38,398 nt of DNA from Candidatus Coprousia avicola. GTDB lineage: Bacteria; Actinomycetota; Coriobacteriia; Coriobacteriales; Coriobacteriaceae. Both the position numbers and the translations under genes were made by a program. The notes under the pieces are model-generated. The model had not been told where the DNA came from and made no database searches. It saw nothing but the letters and a program-made list of their open reading frames with translations. This document shows, piece by piece, positions 7,249 through 15,458 of the stretch (its first letter is position 1; each line of letters starts with the position of its first letter). The stretch is taken from positions 1 through 38,398 of the forward strand of contig DVMF01000079.1 in NCBI GenBank assembly GCA_018715125.1, given 5' to 3'.

Positions 7249-8604
7249 ATGGACGAGAACAAGCGGTTCCGCATCTGCATCGTGGGAGGCGGTTCGCGCT
7301 ACACGCCCGGCATCTTGAAGATGCTCGTGGCCGAACAGGAGCGCTTCCCCATCTCGACGATCGTGCTCTACGACAACGAGTACGAGCGCCAGGCACGCGT
7401 GGCCGAGTACGGCCGCATCCTCATGCGCGAGTACTACCCGGCGTGCGAGGTCGTGGACACCTGCGACCCCGAGGAAGCCTTCACCGGCATCGACTTCGCC
7501 TTCATGCAGATCCGCGCCGGGCGCATGAAGATGCGCGAGCAGGACGAGAAGATCGCCCTCAAGCACGGCTGCATCGGCCAGGAGACCTGCGGCGCGGGCG
7601 GCTTCGCCTACGGCATGCGCTCGGTCCCCGCCGTGTGCGACATCATCAAGGACATTCGTAAGTACTCCCCCGAGGCCTGGGTCCTCAACTACTCCAACCC
7701 CGCGGCCATCGTGGCCGAGGCCACGAAGCGCGTCTTCCCCGGCGACTTCCGCATCATCAACATCTGCGACATGCCAGTGGGCATCATGACCATGTACGCC
7801 CGCGCGCTCGGCCTCCCCGCGAACCGGCTCGAGGCTCGGTACTTCGGCCTCAACCACTACGGGTGGTTCACCGCGGTGCTCGACAAGGAGACCGGTGAGG
7901 ACTACCTGCCGCGCCTCAAGAAGCTCTTCTCTACCCCGCCCGAGGAGCTGGAGCGCGTGGGCCATGAGGTCGACGCCAGCTGGGCCGAGACCTTCCGCTT
8001 CATGTCCAAGATAGTCCGCGAGTGCGGCGAGCACTTCATGCCCAACACCTACCTGCAGTACTACCTGTACCCCAAGCACATGCTGGCGCAGGAGAACCCC
8101 GAGTACACCCGCGCCAACGAGGTCATGGACGGGCACGAGAAGCGCACCTTCGAGATGATCGACGAGGTCATCGCCGCGGGCGCGCTCAAGGGCACGAAGC
8201 ACGAACCCACCGATCGAGACTTCCTGGACGGCCACGCCACCTACATCGTCGACCTAGCCTACGCCATCTCGCACAACACGCACGACATCTTCCTCTGCAT
8301 GACCGAGAACCACGGCATCATCTCGAACTTCTCCGAGGGTGCCATGGTCGAGGTGCCCGTGATGGTCGGCTCGCGCGGCGTCGAGCCCCTCAACGTGGGC
8401 GAGATCCCCACGTTCCAGAAGGGCCTGCTCGAGAACCAGTTCGCCTACGAGAAGCTCACCGTGGACGCCTGCCTCGAGGGCAGCTACGAGAAGGCATGGA
8501 ACGCGCTCACGCTCAACCGCTGCGTGAACGACACCGAGACCGCCAAGGCCCTGCTCGATGACTACATCGAGGCCAACAAGGGCTACTGGCCGGAGCTGCA
8601 CTAG
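7249..8604 (+). CDS. GH4 6-phospho-alpha-glucosidase (locus 1, second copy)
   Basis: A 451-residue GH4 enzyme with the NAD motif GGGSRYTPG (from about residue 13), NYSNPAA near 147-153, the metal cysteine Cys 173 in NICDMP and the metal His 203 in GLNHYGW. The CDMP signature again predicts action on 6-phospho-alpha-glucosides. The NAD loop reads SRY rather than the STF seen in the other three copies, which may shift substrate or cofactor details. An open extension to 7165 exists, but AAAGGAGTCACC directly before the ATG at 7249 decides the start. It follows the EIICB gene by 216 bases and is closed by a strong terminator. Confidence 0.93.
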   Translation: MDENKRFRICIVGGGSRYTPGILKMLVAEQERFPISTIVLYDNEYERQARVAEYGRILMREYYPACEVVDTCDPEEAFTGIDFAFMQIRAGRMKMREQDEKIALKHGCIGQETCGAGGFAYGMRSVPAVCDIIKDIRKYSPEAWVLNYSNPAAIVAEATKRVFPGDFRIINICDMPVGIMTMYARALGLPANRLEARYFGLNHYGWFTAVLDKETGEDYLPRLKKLFSTPPEELERVGHEVDASWAETFRFMSKIVRECGEHFMPNTYLQYYLYPKHMLAQENPEYTRANEVMDGHEKRTFEMIDEVIAAGALKGTKHEPTDRDFLDGHATYIVDLAYAISHNTHDIFLCMTENHGIISNFSEGAMVEVPVMVGSRGVEPLNVGEIPTFQKGLLENQFAYEKLTVDACLEGSYEKAWNALTLNRCVNDTETAKALLDDYIEANKGYWPELH

Positions 8605-8655
8605 GGTAGCCCCGGGTGCGCGGGGCACCGCATAACCTCGCACTTCTTGTGACGC

Positions 8656-8690
8656 GAGCCGGGGAGCCCTGAGGCTTCCCGGCTCTTTTT
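8656..8690 (+). terminator. Rho-independent terminator after second GH4 gene
   Basis: GAGCCGGG and CCCGGCTC form the outer stem with an inner AGCC/GGCT extension around a CTGA loop, followed by five T residues at 8686-8690. Confidence 0.92.
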
Positions 8691-8774
8691 CGCACCAGGT
8701 GCCGGCGGCGTCCGCAGACGCGTCTGCGCACAGGGCCGAGTCCCGGCAGCCGCATCGCACGAAAGGAGACCCCC

Positions 8775-9014
8775 ATGTCCCACGCCATCGCCCATATTTC
8801 GCAGAGCTACCAGGCGCTCCCCGTCTCGCGCAAGGCGCTCTGCATCGCCGAGCTGGTCGGCGCGTACCTCTGGCCGCTCTTTGGCATCGCGCTCGCCCTC
8901 GTGTTGCGCTGGCGCCGGGCACGGCGGCCCTACGCCTTCTGCGCGCTCGCCGGCGCCGTAACTGCGGTCGCCGTCTTCTGCGGTGAGTACGCACTCATGC
9001 TCGTCGTCAGCTAG
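8775..9014 (+). CDS. Small two-span membrane protein of unknown function
   Basis: A 79-residue protein with a good ribosome site (GAAAGGAGACCCCC) before the ATG at 8775. Two hydrophobic segments, about residues 26-43 and 53-77, are separated by a basic loop (RWRRARRP), so both ends are predicted to lie on the same side of the membrane. It lies after the terminator of locus 1 and converges on the RpiR gene. I do not recognise a family. The ribosome site and tight hydrophobic pattern make it likely to be real. Confidence 0.75.
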   Translation: MSHAIAHISQSYQALPVSRKALCIAELVGAYLWPLFGIALALVLRWRRARRPYAFCALAGAVTAVAVFCGEYALMLVVS

Positions 9015-9128
9015 GCGCTCGGAGCTGCCGGCCGCGCGTCTCGCCGCACGGCGGAGCGAATCGCTCCCTGACCGGGGCCTCTTGAGCGTCTTGCGGCAAC
9101 CGCGCGCCGCGACCAACCTGCCGAGGCG

Positions 9129-9920
9129 CTACCCCTCTGCGGACGCATCCAGCGAAGCGGCAACCGGATCCGCCCCCGTCTCCTCAAGCAGCAAGAACCG
9201 CGCAAAGGCACGCTCCATGAGGGCCAGCGCCCCGGCAGCGAAGAGGTTGGGCTCGTAGGCGTTCAACGGCGACTTGTTGCTCTTGATAACGATGCCCACG
9301 CTCGCCGCCTTCGCCACGGGCGAGTCGGCATTCGCCGTGATGGCGACGACGTCGAACCCGCGGCGTGCGCACTCCCGGCACTCGGGCAGCAGCGCCATGC
9401 CGCTCTCGTTCACGATGAGCGCAAGGCCCACACCGCCGAAATCGATACCCGGCGCACCGCCCTGTGCACCCTGCACGCGGGACCCGCGGGAGCGCTCCCG
9501 GAGCATGCGCTCGCTCGCCTGGGCGATCGCCGAGGTGAAGGGCATGGCCGCAAAGCCCAGCTCGCCAAGGCGATAGATGAGCAGCTGGCGGCAAATCTGC
9601 GCGTCGCCCACGGCAGCTACGAGCACGCGGCCGCCACGATGTGCGGCAAGGGCTTGCGCCACCAGCTCGACCCCGGCATCGGGTGCCTCCGGATCGGCCG
9701 CGCGCGAACGGGAGCGCTGACTCTTAAGGTAATGGCCGAGCTGGGTCACCATATCACTCCACCCACGGTACCCGTAGCGCTTGGCGGCGCGGAATACGGC
9801 GGATTGCGAGATTTCCAACTCGCGCGCGACCGTCGCGAGCACCGGGCGCTCACCACGGCGGAGGGCGTCGCGCACCGCGCGGTACACGCTGCGGTCGATA
9901 TCGCCCGGATGCTCAGCCAT
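9129..9920 (-). CDS. RpiR-type transcriptional regulator (A)
   Basis: A 263-residue protein with an N-terminal helix-turn-helix of the RpiR family (ATVARELEISQSAVFRAAKRYGYRGWSDM) and a C-terminal SIS-like sugar-phosphate domain (RVLVAAVGDAQICRQLLIYRL, then VVAITANADSPVAKAASVGI). RpiR regulators sense phosphosugars; in Bacillus the glv maltose operon is controlled by the RpiR protein GlvR. The start at 9920 is chosen because GGAGGGG precedes it; another ATG at 9938 lacks a site. Its first 8 bases overlap the end of the upstream regulator gene, so the two are translationally coupled. The likely targets are the GH4/EIICB genes of locus 1. Confidence 0.88.
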   Translation of the reverse strand: MAEHPGDIDRSVYRAVRDALRRGERPVLATVARELEISQSAVFRAAKRYGYRGWSDMVTQLGHYLKSQRSRSRAADPEAPDAGVELVAQALAAHRGGRVLVAAVGDAQICRQLLIYRLGELGFAAMPFTSAIAQASERMLRERSRGSRVQGAQGGAPGIDFGGVGLALIVNESGMALLPECRECARRGFDVVAITANADSPVAKAASVGIVIKSNKSPLNAYEPNLFAAGALALMERAFARFLLLEETGADPVAASLDASAEG

Positions 9921-10752
9921 GGCGCCCCTCCGTTCCATCCGTCACGCCTCGCATCGTCGACACCCGCGCTTCACGCAGCACCCGGCCGGAGGGCGCAAGG
10001 CTATCCAGAGCACCGGGCGCCATCCCGACCCTTTCCTGCGAGCGCTCCGTCTGCCATCGCTCGGCATAGCAGCCGAGTGCCGCCTCAAAGAGCATGAGCA
10101 CCTTGACGGGATACATGTTCATGGCCGTGCTGCGGTCGCCCGCAATCTTGATGAGCGTGTCCACACTCGTCACGCCCTCGTCAAAGAACGCATCGACGAA
10201 GGCCACAGTATAGAAACCCAGGCGTTTCACGCGCTCGAGCAGCCCTTCGTACACCGTGCGCACCTCGTCTCTCATCTGGACCGCATGCACCGGCGGGCGC
10301 AGGAAGAAAAACATCACGCCAGCATTGGGGCTGAGCGCCTTGAATAGGACGGCGTCGTACGAGGGACAGACGGGCAGGCCGAACATGTTGAGCTTGCGGC
10401 TCACGTACGCAGCGAGGGATGCCCCCGGCTCGCCGCCCGCATAGGCGACGTTCCCTTTGCCGCGGCACCGCGCGAAGCATGCCGCGAGGTCCTCGACTGC
10501 CTGGGAGAACGATCCCTCCACGACATGGCGCGGCAAAACACGCGCGCTGTGGATGCTCGACGTCGCCTGATGGCTGTACACGTAATCCTGGAAGCCCTCG
10601 TACCCGAGCTTCTGAAGCATCTTGACCACCGTGCTCTTGGCGACATGGCATTCTTCGGCAAGGTCAGAGAGGCTGACCTCCTCGCACAGAGCGTTATGGG
10701 AGGTCAGGGCCTCGAGCACCTCGCGCTCGGTGCCGGTGAGCCGCACGTCCAT
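9913..10752 (-). CDS. RpiR-type transcriptional regulator (B)
   Basis: A 279-residue protein with an RpiR helix-turn-helix near the N-terminus (VSLSDLAEECHVAKSTVVKMLQKLGYEGFQD) and a more divergent effector domain that retains a SIS-like start (GNVAYAGGEPGASLAAYVSRKL). Its sugar-phosphate residues are less obvious than in regulator A, so it may have lost or changed its ligand. The ATG at 10752 follows GAGGGGAGAGG. It is the first gene of a two-gene unit with regulator A, and together they could act as a hetero-oligomer or as independent sensors of locus 1. Confidence 0.82.
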   Translation of the reverse strand: MDVRLTGTEREVLEALTSHNALCEEVSLSDLAEECHVAKSTVVKMLQKLGYEGFQDYVYSHQATSSIHSARVLPRHVVEGSFSQAVEDLAACFARCRGKGNVAYAGGEPGASLAAYVSRKLNMFGLPVCPSYDAVLFKALSPNAGVMFFFLRPPVHAVQMRDEVRTVYEGLLERVKRLGFYTVAFVDAFFDEGVTSVDTLIKIAGDRSTAMNMYPVKVLMLFEAALGCYAERWQTERSQERVGMAPGALDSLAPSGRVLREARVSTMRGVTDGTEGRHG

Positions 10753-10790
10753 GGCCTCTCCCCTCGCGACGCGACCATATTGCCGCTACC

Positions 10791-10796
10791 AGTGTA
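10791..10796 (-). promoter_or_regulatory. Candidate -10 box for the RpiR pair
   Basis: TACACT on the minus strand, about 38 bases before the regulator B start. No clear -35 box at 17 bases. Confidence 0.35.
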
Positions 10797-10954
10797 CGCC
10801 ATTGGCGGCACGCGTAAGGGCGGCGCGCCACCTGCGGAGCGAGGACTGTTCCGGTAGCGTCCCACGCCCGGCGGCGCGATGCAGGCGCGGCGAGACGACG
10901 AACCCTAGCGCGGCGCGCTTGCACGCTCCACGTCAATCGGGAGCGAAAATCGGC

Positions 10955-10960
10955 GATAAT
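10955..10960 (+). promoter_or_regulatory. Candidate -10 box for hypF, possible leaderless start
   Basis: GATAAT lies six bases before the hypF ATG. If it is the -10 element, transcription would start at or next to the A of the ATG, giving a leaderless message, which would explain the lack of a ribosome site. Confidence 0.45.
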
Positions 10961-10966
10961 ACCGGC

Positions 10967-13480
10967 ATGAGAAACGCGCGTATCCATATCACGGGAATCG
11001 TCCAGGGCGTGGGCATGCGGCCCTTCGTATATCGCGAGGCCGTGGCCCGCGGTATCGGCGGCTGGGTGCTCAACGCCGGCGACGGCGTCCACGTGGAGGC
11101 GCACGCGCCTAACGACGCCGCGCTCGGTGCCTTTGTCGAGGCGTTGCGTAAGCACGCGCCCGCGGCCGCACGCGTCGACGCGGTCGTGATGACGGAGGCG
11201 CCTGCGGCAGGCAGCGCACCTGGAGACACTGCCGGAAACGCAACCTCCACGCCCACCCCCGGCAACCGCTTCCGCATCATCGCCTCAGACAGCGACGGCG
11301 CGCGCACCACCCTCGTCTCGCCCGACATCGCCACCTGCCCCGACTGCCTGCGCGAGCTCTTTGACCCCGCCGACCGGCGCTACCACTACCCCTTCATCAA
11401 CTGCACCAACTGCGGCCCGCGCTACACCATCATCCGCGCGCTCCCCTACGACCGCGCCCAAACCTCCATGGCGCGCTTCCCCCTGTGCCCCGCCTGCGCC
11501 GCCGAGTACGCCGACCCGCTCGACCGGCGCTTCCACGCGCAGCCAAACGCCTGCTTTGCCTGCGGTCCGCACCTCACCTGGCGCGAGCGCGACATGGACC
11601 GGGCCGTCGTCGGCACCGACCTTGCCGCAAGCGACGGCATCATCGACCGGTGCGCGGCGCTGGTAGCCGAGGGTGGCATCGTTGCGATCAAGGGTCTCGG
11701 CGGCTTCCACCTGGCGTGCGACGCCGCCGACGAAGGGGCTGTCTGCGAGCTGCGTCGGCGCAAGCGCCGCAGCAACAAGCCGCTTGCCGTCATGGTGCGC
11801 GACCTCGCGGCTGCCGCGCGCCTTTGCCAGATAGATGACGCCGAGGGCGCGCTTCTCACCGGCACCGTTCGCCCCATCGTGCTTCTCCAGCGCCGCACGA
11901 CCGATGCCGCGCGCGGCGACGCGTATGTCCGCGACGACGTATCCGGCAGCGCCGCCGCACTCGCCCCCAGCGTTGCCGGGGACCTGCCCGAGCTCGGCAT
12001 CATGCTCCCCCACACCCCGCTTCAGCACCTCCTGCTTGCCGCCTGCGAGGCGCACGGCGTCTCCGCCCTCGTTATGACGAGCGGCAACGTGAGCGAGGAG
12101 CCCATCGAGACCGACGACGCCCTCGCGTGGCGCCATCTGGTCGATGGCAGGCTCGCGGACGCCCTCCTCGGCAACGATCGCGCCATCCTCGCGCGCTTTG
12201 ACGACTCCGTCGTGCGCGTTATCGACGGGACCCCGTGCCTCGTGCGCCGGGCGCGCGGCTACGCGCCCCGACCGCTGCCGCTGCCCGCCGCAGGAGCGAG
12301 CGCTCCCCCCGCCATCCTCGCATGCGGCCCCGAGCAGAAGGCGACCCTCGCCCTCACGCGCGAGCATGCCGACGGCTCGGCGGAGTGCCTCGTCTCACAG
12401 CACATCGGCGACCTCGAGAACGCAGAGACGTTTGACGCCTGGCACGCCACCCGCTCGCATATGGAAGCGCTGTTCGACCTTCATCCAACCGCACTCGCCT
12501 GCGACCGGCACCCCGCGTATCTCTCGAGCCAATGGGCGCGCCGCGAGGCGGAAGAGCGCGGGCTGCCGCTTGTCGAGGTGCAGCACCATCACGCGCACAT
12601 CGCGAGCGTGATGGCAGAGGCCGCGTCTCGCGGCGAGCTTGATCCGGTGGCGCGCGTCGTGGGGCTCGCGCTCGACGGCACGGGCGCGGGCGACGACGGC
12701 TCGGTATGGGGCGGAGAGGTGCTGGTCGCAAGTCTCACCGGCTACCGCCGCGCCGCCCACCTGAACCCATGGCGGCTACCCGGTGGTGCCGCCGCGGTGC
12801 GCGACGCCCGCCGCTGCGCATACGCGCTGCTCGCCGCACATGGGCTGCTCGAGCATCCGGGCGCGGAGGCGCTCCTCGCCACGTTTGCCCCGGACGAGCG
12901 TGTCCTGATTCATACGATGGTCGAGCGCGGCCTCAACAGCCCCCTCACCAGCAGCATGGGGCGCTTCCTCGATGCACTCGCCGCGCTGCTGGGAATCTGC
13001 GGGCGCGCCACGTACGAGGGCGAGCCCGCCATCGAGCTCGAGGCGGCGGCCCAGCGCGCAGCACGGCATGGAGGGCAACCAGCCGCGGCGCCCGCCATCG
13101 CGCTACCCGGCGCCGCGGCTACGCCGTCCGACACCGAAGGCACGCCAGACATCACCATAGACTTCCATCCGATGCTCGTCGCCGTCCTCGATACCCTTGC
13201 TGCCGGGGCAGACCGCGACGCGCTCGCCCTCGCCATCCACCATGCCGTCGCGCGCAGCATGGCAGACACCGCAGCGCGCGTTGCCCGGCGCGAGGGCCTT
13301 GCCACCGTCGCGCTCTCGGGCGGCTGCTTTATGAACCGGTTGCTGCTCACCGAGATTGCGCGGCGCCTCTCCGCTGCGGGGCTCATCGTGCTCGCACCGC
13401 GCGACATCCCCGTCAACGACGGCTGTATCGCCTACGGACAGGCTGCCGTCGCCCGTGCCCTCCTCGCCGGCCAGCATTAG
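10967..13480 (+). CDS. hypF: Carbamoyltransferase HypF, hydrogenase maturation
   Basis: An 837-residue protein with the full HypF architecture. An acylphosphatase domain comes first (GIVQGVGMRPFVYREA, residues 10-25), then two zinc-finger pairs (CPDC 124-127, CTNC 146-149, CPAC 174-177, CFAC 196-199), a YrdC-like ATP-binding domain (GGIVAIKGLGGFHLACDA) and a C-terminal Kae1-like domain with HHHAHIASVMAE, LDGTGAGDDG and LSGGCFMNR. HypF makes thiocarbamate from carbamoyl phosphate on the C-terminal Cys of HypE, the source of the cyanide ligands of NiFe hydrogenase. An open frame extends to 10622 but crosses the divergent promoter region. The chosen ATG at 10967 starts at MRNARIHITGIVQG, where the family begins. 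There is no clear ribosome site. Confidence 0.95.
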   Translation: MRNARIHITGIVQGVGMRPFVYREAVARGIGGWVLNAGDGVHVEAHAPNDAALGAFVEALRKHAPAAARVDAVVMTEAPAAGSAPGDTAGNATSTPTPGNRFRIIASDSDGARTTLVSPDIATCPDCLRELFDPADRRYHYPFINCTNCGPRYTIIRALPYDRAQTSMARFPLCPACAAEYADPLDRRFHAQPNACFACGPHLTWRERDMDRAVVGTDLAASDGIIDRCAALVAEGGIVAIKGLGGFHLACDAADEGAVCELRRRKRRSNKPLAVMVRDLAAAARLCQIDDAEGALLTGTVRPIVLLQRRTTDAARGDAYVRDDVSGSAAALAPSVAGDLPELGIMLPHTPLQHLLLAACEAHGVSALVMTSGNVSEEPIETDDALAWRHLVDGRLADALLGNDRAILARFDDSVVRVIDGTPCLVRRARGYAPRPLPLPAAGASAPPAILACGPEQKATLALTREHADGSAECLVSQHIGDLENAETFDAWHATRSHMEALFDLHPTALACDRHPAYLSSQWARREAEERGLPLVEVQHHHAHIASVMAEAASRGELDPVARVVGLALDGTGAGDDGSVWGGEVLVASLTGYRRAAHLNPWRLPGGAAAVRDARRCAYALLAAHGLLEHPGAEALLATFAPDERVLIHTMVERGLNSPLTSSMGRFLDALAALLGICGRATYEGEPAIELEAAAQRAARHGGQPAAAPAIALPGAAATPSDTEGTPDITIDFHPMLVAVLDTLAAGADRDALALAIHHAVARSMADTAARVARREGLATVALSGGCFMNRLLLTEIARRLSAAGLIVLAPRDIPVNDGCIAYGQAAVARALLAGQH

Positions 13481-13827
13481 GCACGCAAGCGGCATTCCGG
13501 ATGCCCCAGTGCGCCATTCAACACGCCATGCTCAGGTCCTCACCCGCGCGCGCTCAGGTGTACCGGGGGACACTGCGGAGCCCCTGCTCAGAATCCGGAT
13601 GGGGAATCTCCCTCTTGCCCAGGCACCGTCCGACAGAAGACCACAGAGAACCACCACCCTCCGGTTGCTCAAACGCTACCGGAGGGCTACCATTCTTAGC
13701 CGGATAACCCGGCGGCCGCACGCCGCCCTGACGGGCCTTGCGCCCAATGCAATTCGCAGGTCCCGCGCCGCGCGCGCCAAACGGGCCCGCCCAGACCGGG
13801 GCGCCGCCGCGCCCTTGAGGAGGAGCC
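13481..13827. other. Gap between hypF and hypC with hairpin
   Basis: No supported gene in these 347 bases. A perfect 9-bp hairpin (CCCTCCGGT at 13657-13665, ACCGGAGGG at 13678-13686) has no T run and is not a classical terminator. The gap is unusual because the other hyp genes are tightly packed, and hypCDE may have their own promoter here, though I found no convincing pair of boxes. Confidence 0.4.
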
Positions 13828-14082
13828 ATGTGCCTCGCTGTTCCCGGTAAGATTCTCGCGCTTCACGAGGGCGCGCAGGCAACCGTCGACATGATGGGCG
13901 CCACGCGCAACGCGTCGGTGCGCCTTACGCCCGACGCCGCGGTGGGCGACTACGTGCTCGTGCACGCCGGCTTTGCCATCGAGGTCATCGATGCCGAGCA
14001 GGCGCGCGAGACCATCGAGATCCTGCGCGATCTGGAGGAGCTCGAAGCCGACGAGCTTTCCGGCGCCATCGCGGGGGCCTAA
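13828..14082 (+). CDS. hypC: Hydrogenase maturation chaperone HypC
   Basis: An 84-residue protein starting MCLAVPGKI, the invariant N-terminus of HypC/HupF whose Cys 2 holds the iron being fitted with CN and CO. The core strand GDYVLVHAGFAIEVID also matches the family. HypC works with HypD to assemble the Fe(CN)2CO unit and delivers it to the hydrogenase large subunit. The start follows GAGGAGGAGCC, and the stop ends three bases before hypD, so the two are cotranslated. Confidence 0.96.
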   Translation: MCLAVPGKILALHEGAQATVDMMGATRNASVRLTPDAAVGDYVLVHAGFAIEVIDAEQARETIEILRDLEELEADELSGAIAGA

Positions 14083-14085
14083 CCG

Positions 14086-15177
14086 ATGCCGACCATCGAC
14101 TTCGCCGCCTTCCGCGACCCGGACCTCGTCCGCGCCCTCGTCGCACGCATCCGCACCACCCTCGGCGACCGCTCCCTCAACCTGATGGAGGTCTGCGGCA
14201 CCCACACCGTGAGCATCGGGCGCTACGGCTTCCGCTCCCTTCTGCCGGCCGGGCTACACCTGCTCTCAGGTCCCGGATGCCCCGTCTGCGTGACCGCCAA
14301 CGCCGATATCGACCATGCCGTCGCGCTCGCCCGCGTGCCGGGCGCCATCATCACCACGTTTGGCGATATGATTCGCGTCCCCGGCTCAACCTCGTCGCTC
14401 GCCGCCGAGAAGGCGGCCGGCCGCGACGTGCGCGTCGTCTACTCGCCCCTCGACGCCGTGGCGCTCGCTGCCGCCACGCCCGAGCGCGAGGTCATCTTTA
14501 TGGGCGTGGGGTTTGAGACCACCGCGCCCGCCATCGCCGCGAGCATCCTCGAGGCGGAGGCGCAGGGACTCACCAACTTCTCGGTCTTCTGCGTCCATAA
14601 GACCACCCCGGCGGCGCTCCGCGCCATCGCCGACGATCCCGAGACCGCCATCGACGGCTTTATCCTGCCCGGCCACGTCTCCACCATCACGGGTCTCGCG
14701 CCGTATCGGTTCTTGGTGGATGAGTTTGGCATCCCCGGCGTCGTGACGGGATTCGAACCGGTCGACGTGCTCGAGGGCGTCGCCCGCCTGGTCGAGCTCG
14801 CCTGCAGCGGTACCCCCGCCATCGAGAACGCCTATCGCCGCGGCGTGCCCGACAGGGGCAACCCCGTCGCCCAGAAACTCGCGTCCCAAGTGCTCGAGCC
14901 CTGCGACGCCACATGGCGCGGCCTCGGGCGCCTGCCGCACTCCGGCCTCGCCATCCGCGACGCCTTCGCCCGCTTTGACGCGGCGCGGCGCTTCCCCGTC
15001 GCCATCGAGCCCACGCGCGAGGCCGCCGGCTGCCGCTGCGGCGACGTGCTCCGCGGCGTCATCGCGCCCACCGCGTGCCCACTCTTTGGGCGCGCGTGCA
15101 CGCCGGAAAACCCCGTCGGCCCCTGTATGGTCTCGAGCGAGGGCAGCTGCGCGGCGTATTATAGATTCCGCGACTAG
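14086..15177 (+). CDS. hypD: Hydrogenase maturation protein HypD
   Basis: A 363-residue iron-sulfur protein that forms the scaffold for the Fe(CN)2CO group with HypC. Family motifs are CGTHT (37-41), GPGCPVC (62-68), TTFGDMIRVPG and FMGVGFETTAP. The C-terminal cysteine-rich stretch (CRCGDVLRG, TACPLFGRAC, GPCMVSSEGSC) carries the [4Fe-4S] cluster ligands. Length is normal. The ATG at 14086 lies three bases after the hypC stop. Confidence 0.97.
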   Translation: MPTIDFAAFRDPDLVRALVARIRTTLGDRSLNLMEVCGTHTVSIGRYGFRSLLPAGLHLLSGPGCPVCVTANADIDHAVALARVPGAIITTFGDMIRVPGSTSSLAAEKAAGRDVRVVYSPLDAVALAAATPEREVIFMGVGFETTAPAIAASILEAEAQGLTNFSVFCVHKTTPAALRAIADDPETAIDGFILPGHVSTITGLAPYRFLVDEFGIPGVVTGFEPVDVLEGVARLVELACSGTPAIENAYRRGVPDRGNPVAQKLASQVLEPCDATWRGLGRLPHSGLAIRDAFARFDAARRFPVAIEPTREAAGCRCGDVLRGVIAPTACPLFGRACTPENPVGPCMVSSEGSCAAYYRFRD

Positions 15178-15279
15178 CGCTTGGCGACAAACCCCTCCCC
15201 GGCGATGGCGACGGCCTCGCCCGGGGCGCAGGGCAAAACCGTCTGCAGGCAACAGGCAAACGCAATGAGAGGAGTGCTC

Positions 15280-15405
15280 ATGTTCAAGTCAAAAGGCCCC
15301 TTGGTCTGGATCATCTTGTCGGCTGTCACCCTCATCATCGCCCTCGTGCTCTTCCTCACCACGGGCAGCACGGAATGGAGCGGGCACTGGGAGTTTACGT
15401 TCTAG
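15280..15405 (+). CDS. 41-residue membrane peptide between hypD and hypE
   Basis: A short protein with one membrane span (about residues 8-28, LVWIILSAVTLIIALVLFLTT) flanked by a basic N-terminus (MFKSKG) and an aromatic, polar tail (STEWSGHWEFTF). GAGAGGAG sits six bases before the ATG at 15280, and the frame is closed just before the hypE ribosome site. I know no Hyp family member of this kind. The ribosome site, compact spacing and clean span support translation; its link with hydrogenase assembly is only by position. Confidence 0.65.
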   Translation: MFKSKGPLVWIILSAVTLIIALVLFLTTGSTEWSGHWEFTF

Positions 15406-15458
15406 ACCGCTCTCGAACAGCATGCGATGCGGCGCGCGCCGCAAGAAAGGGGAAGCGC

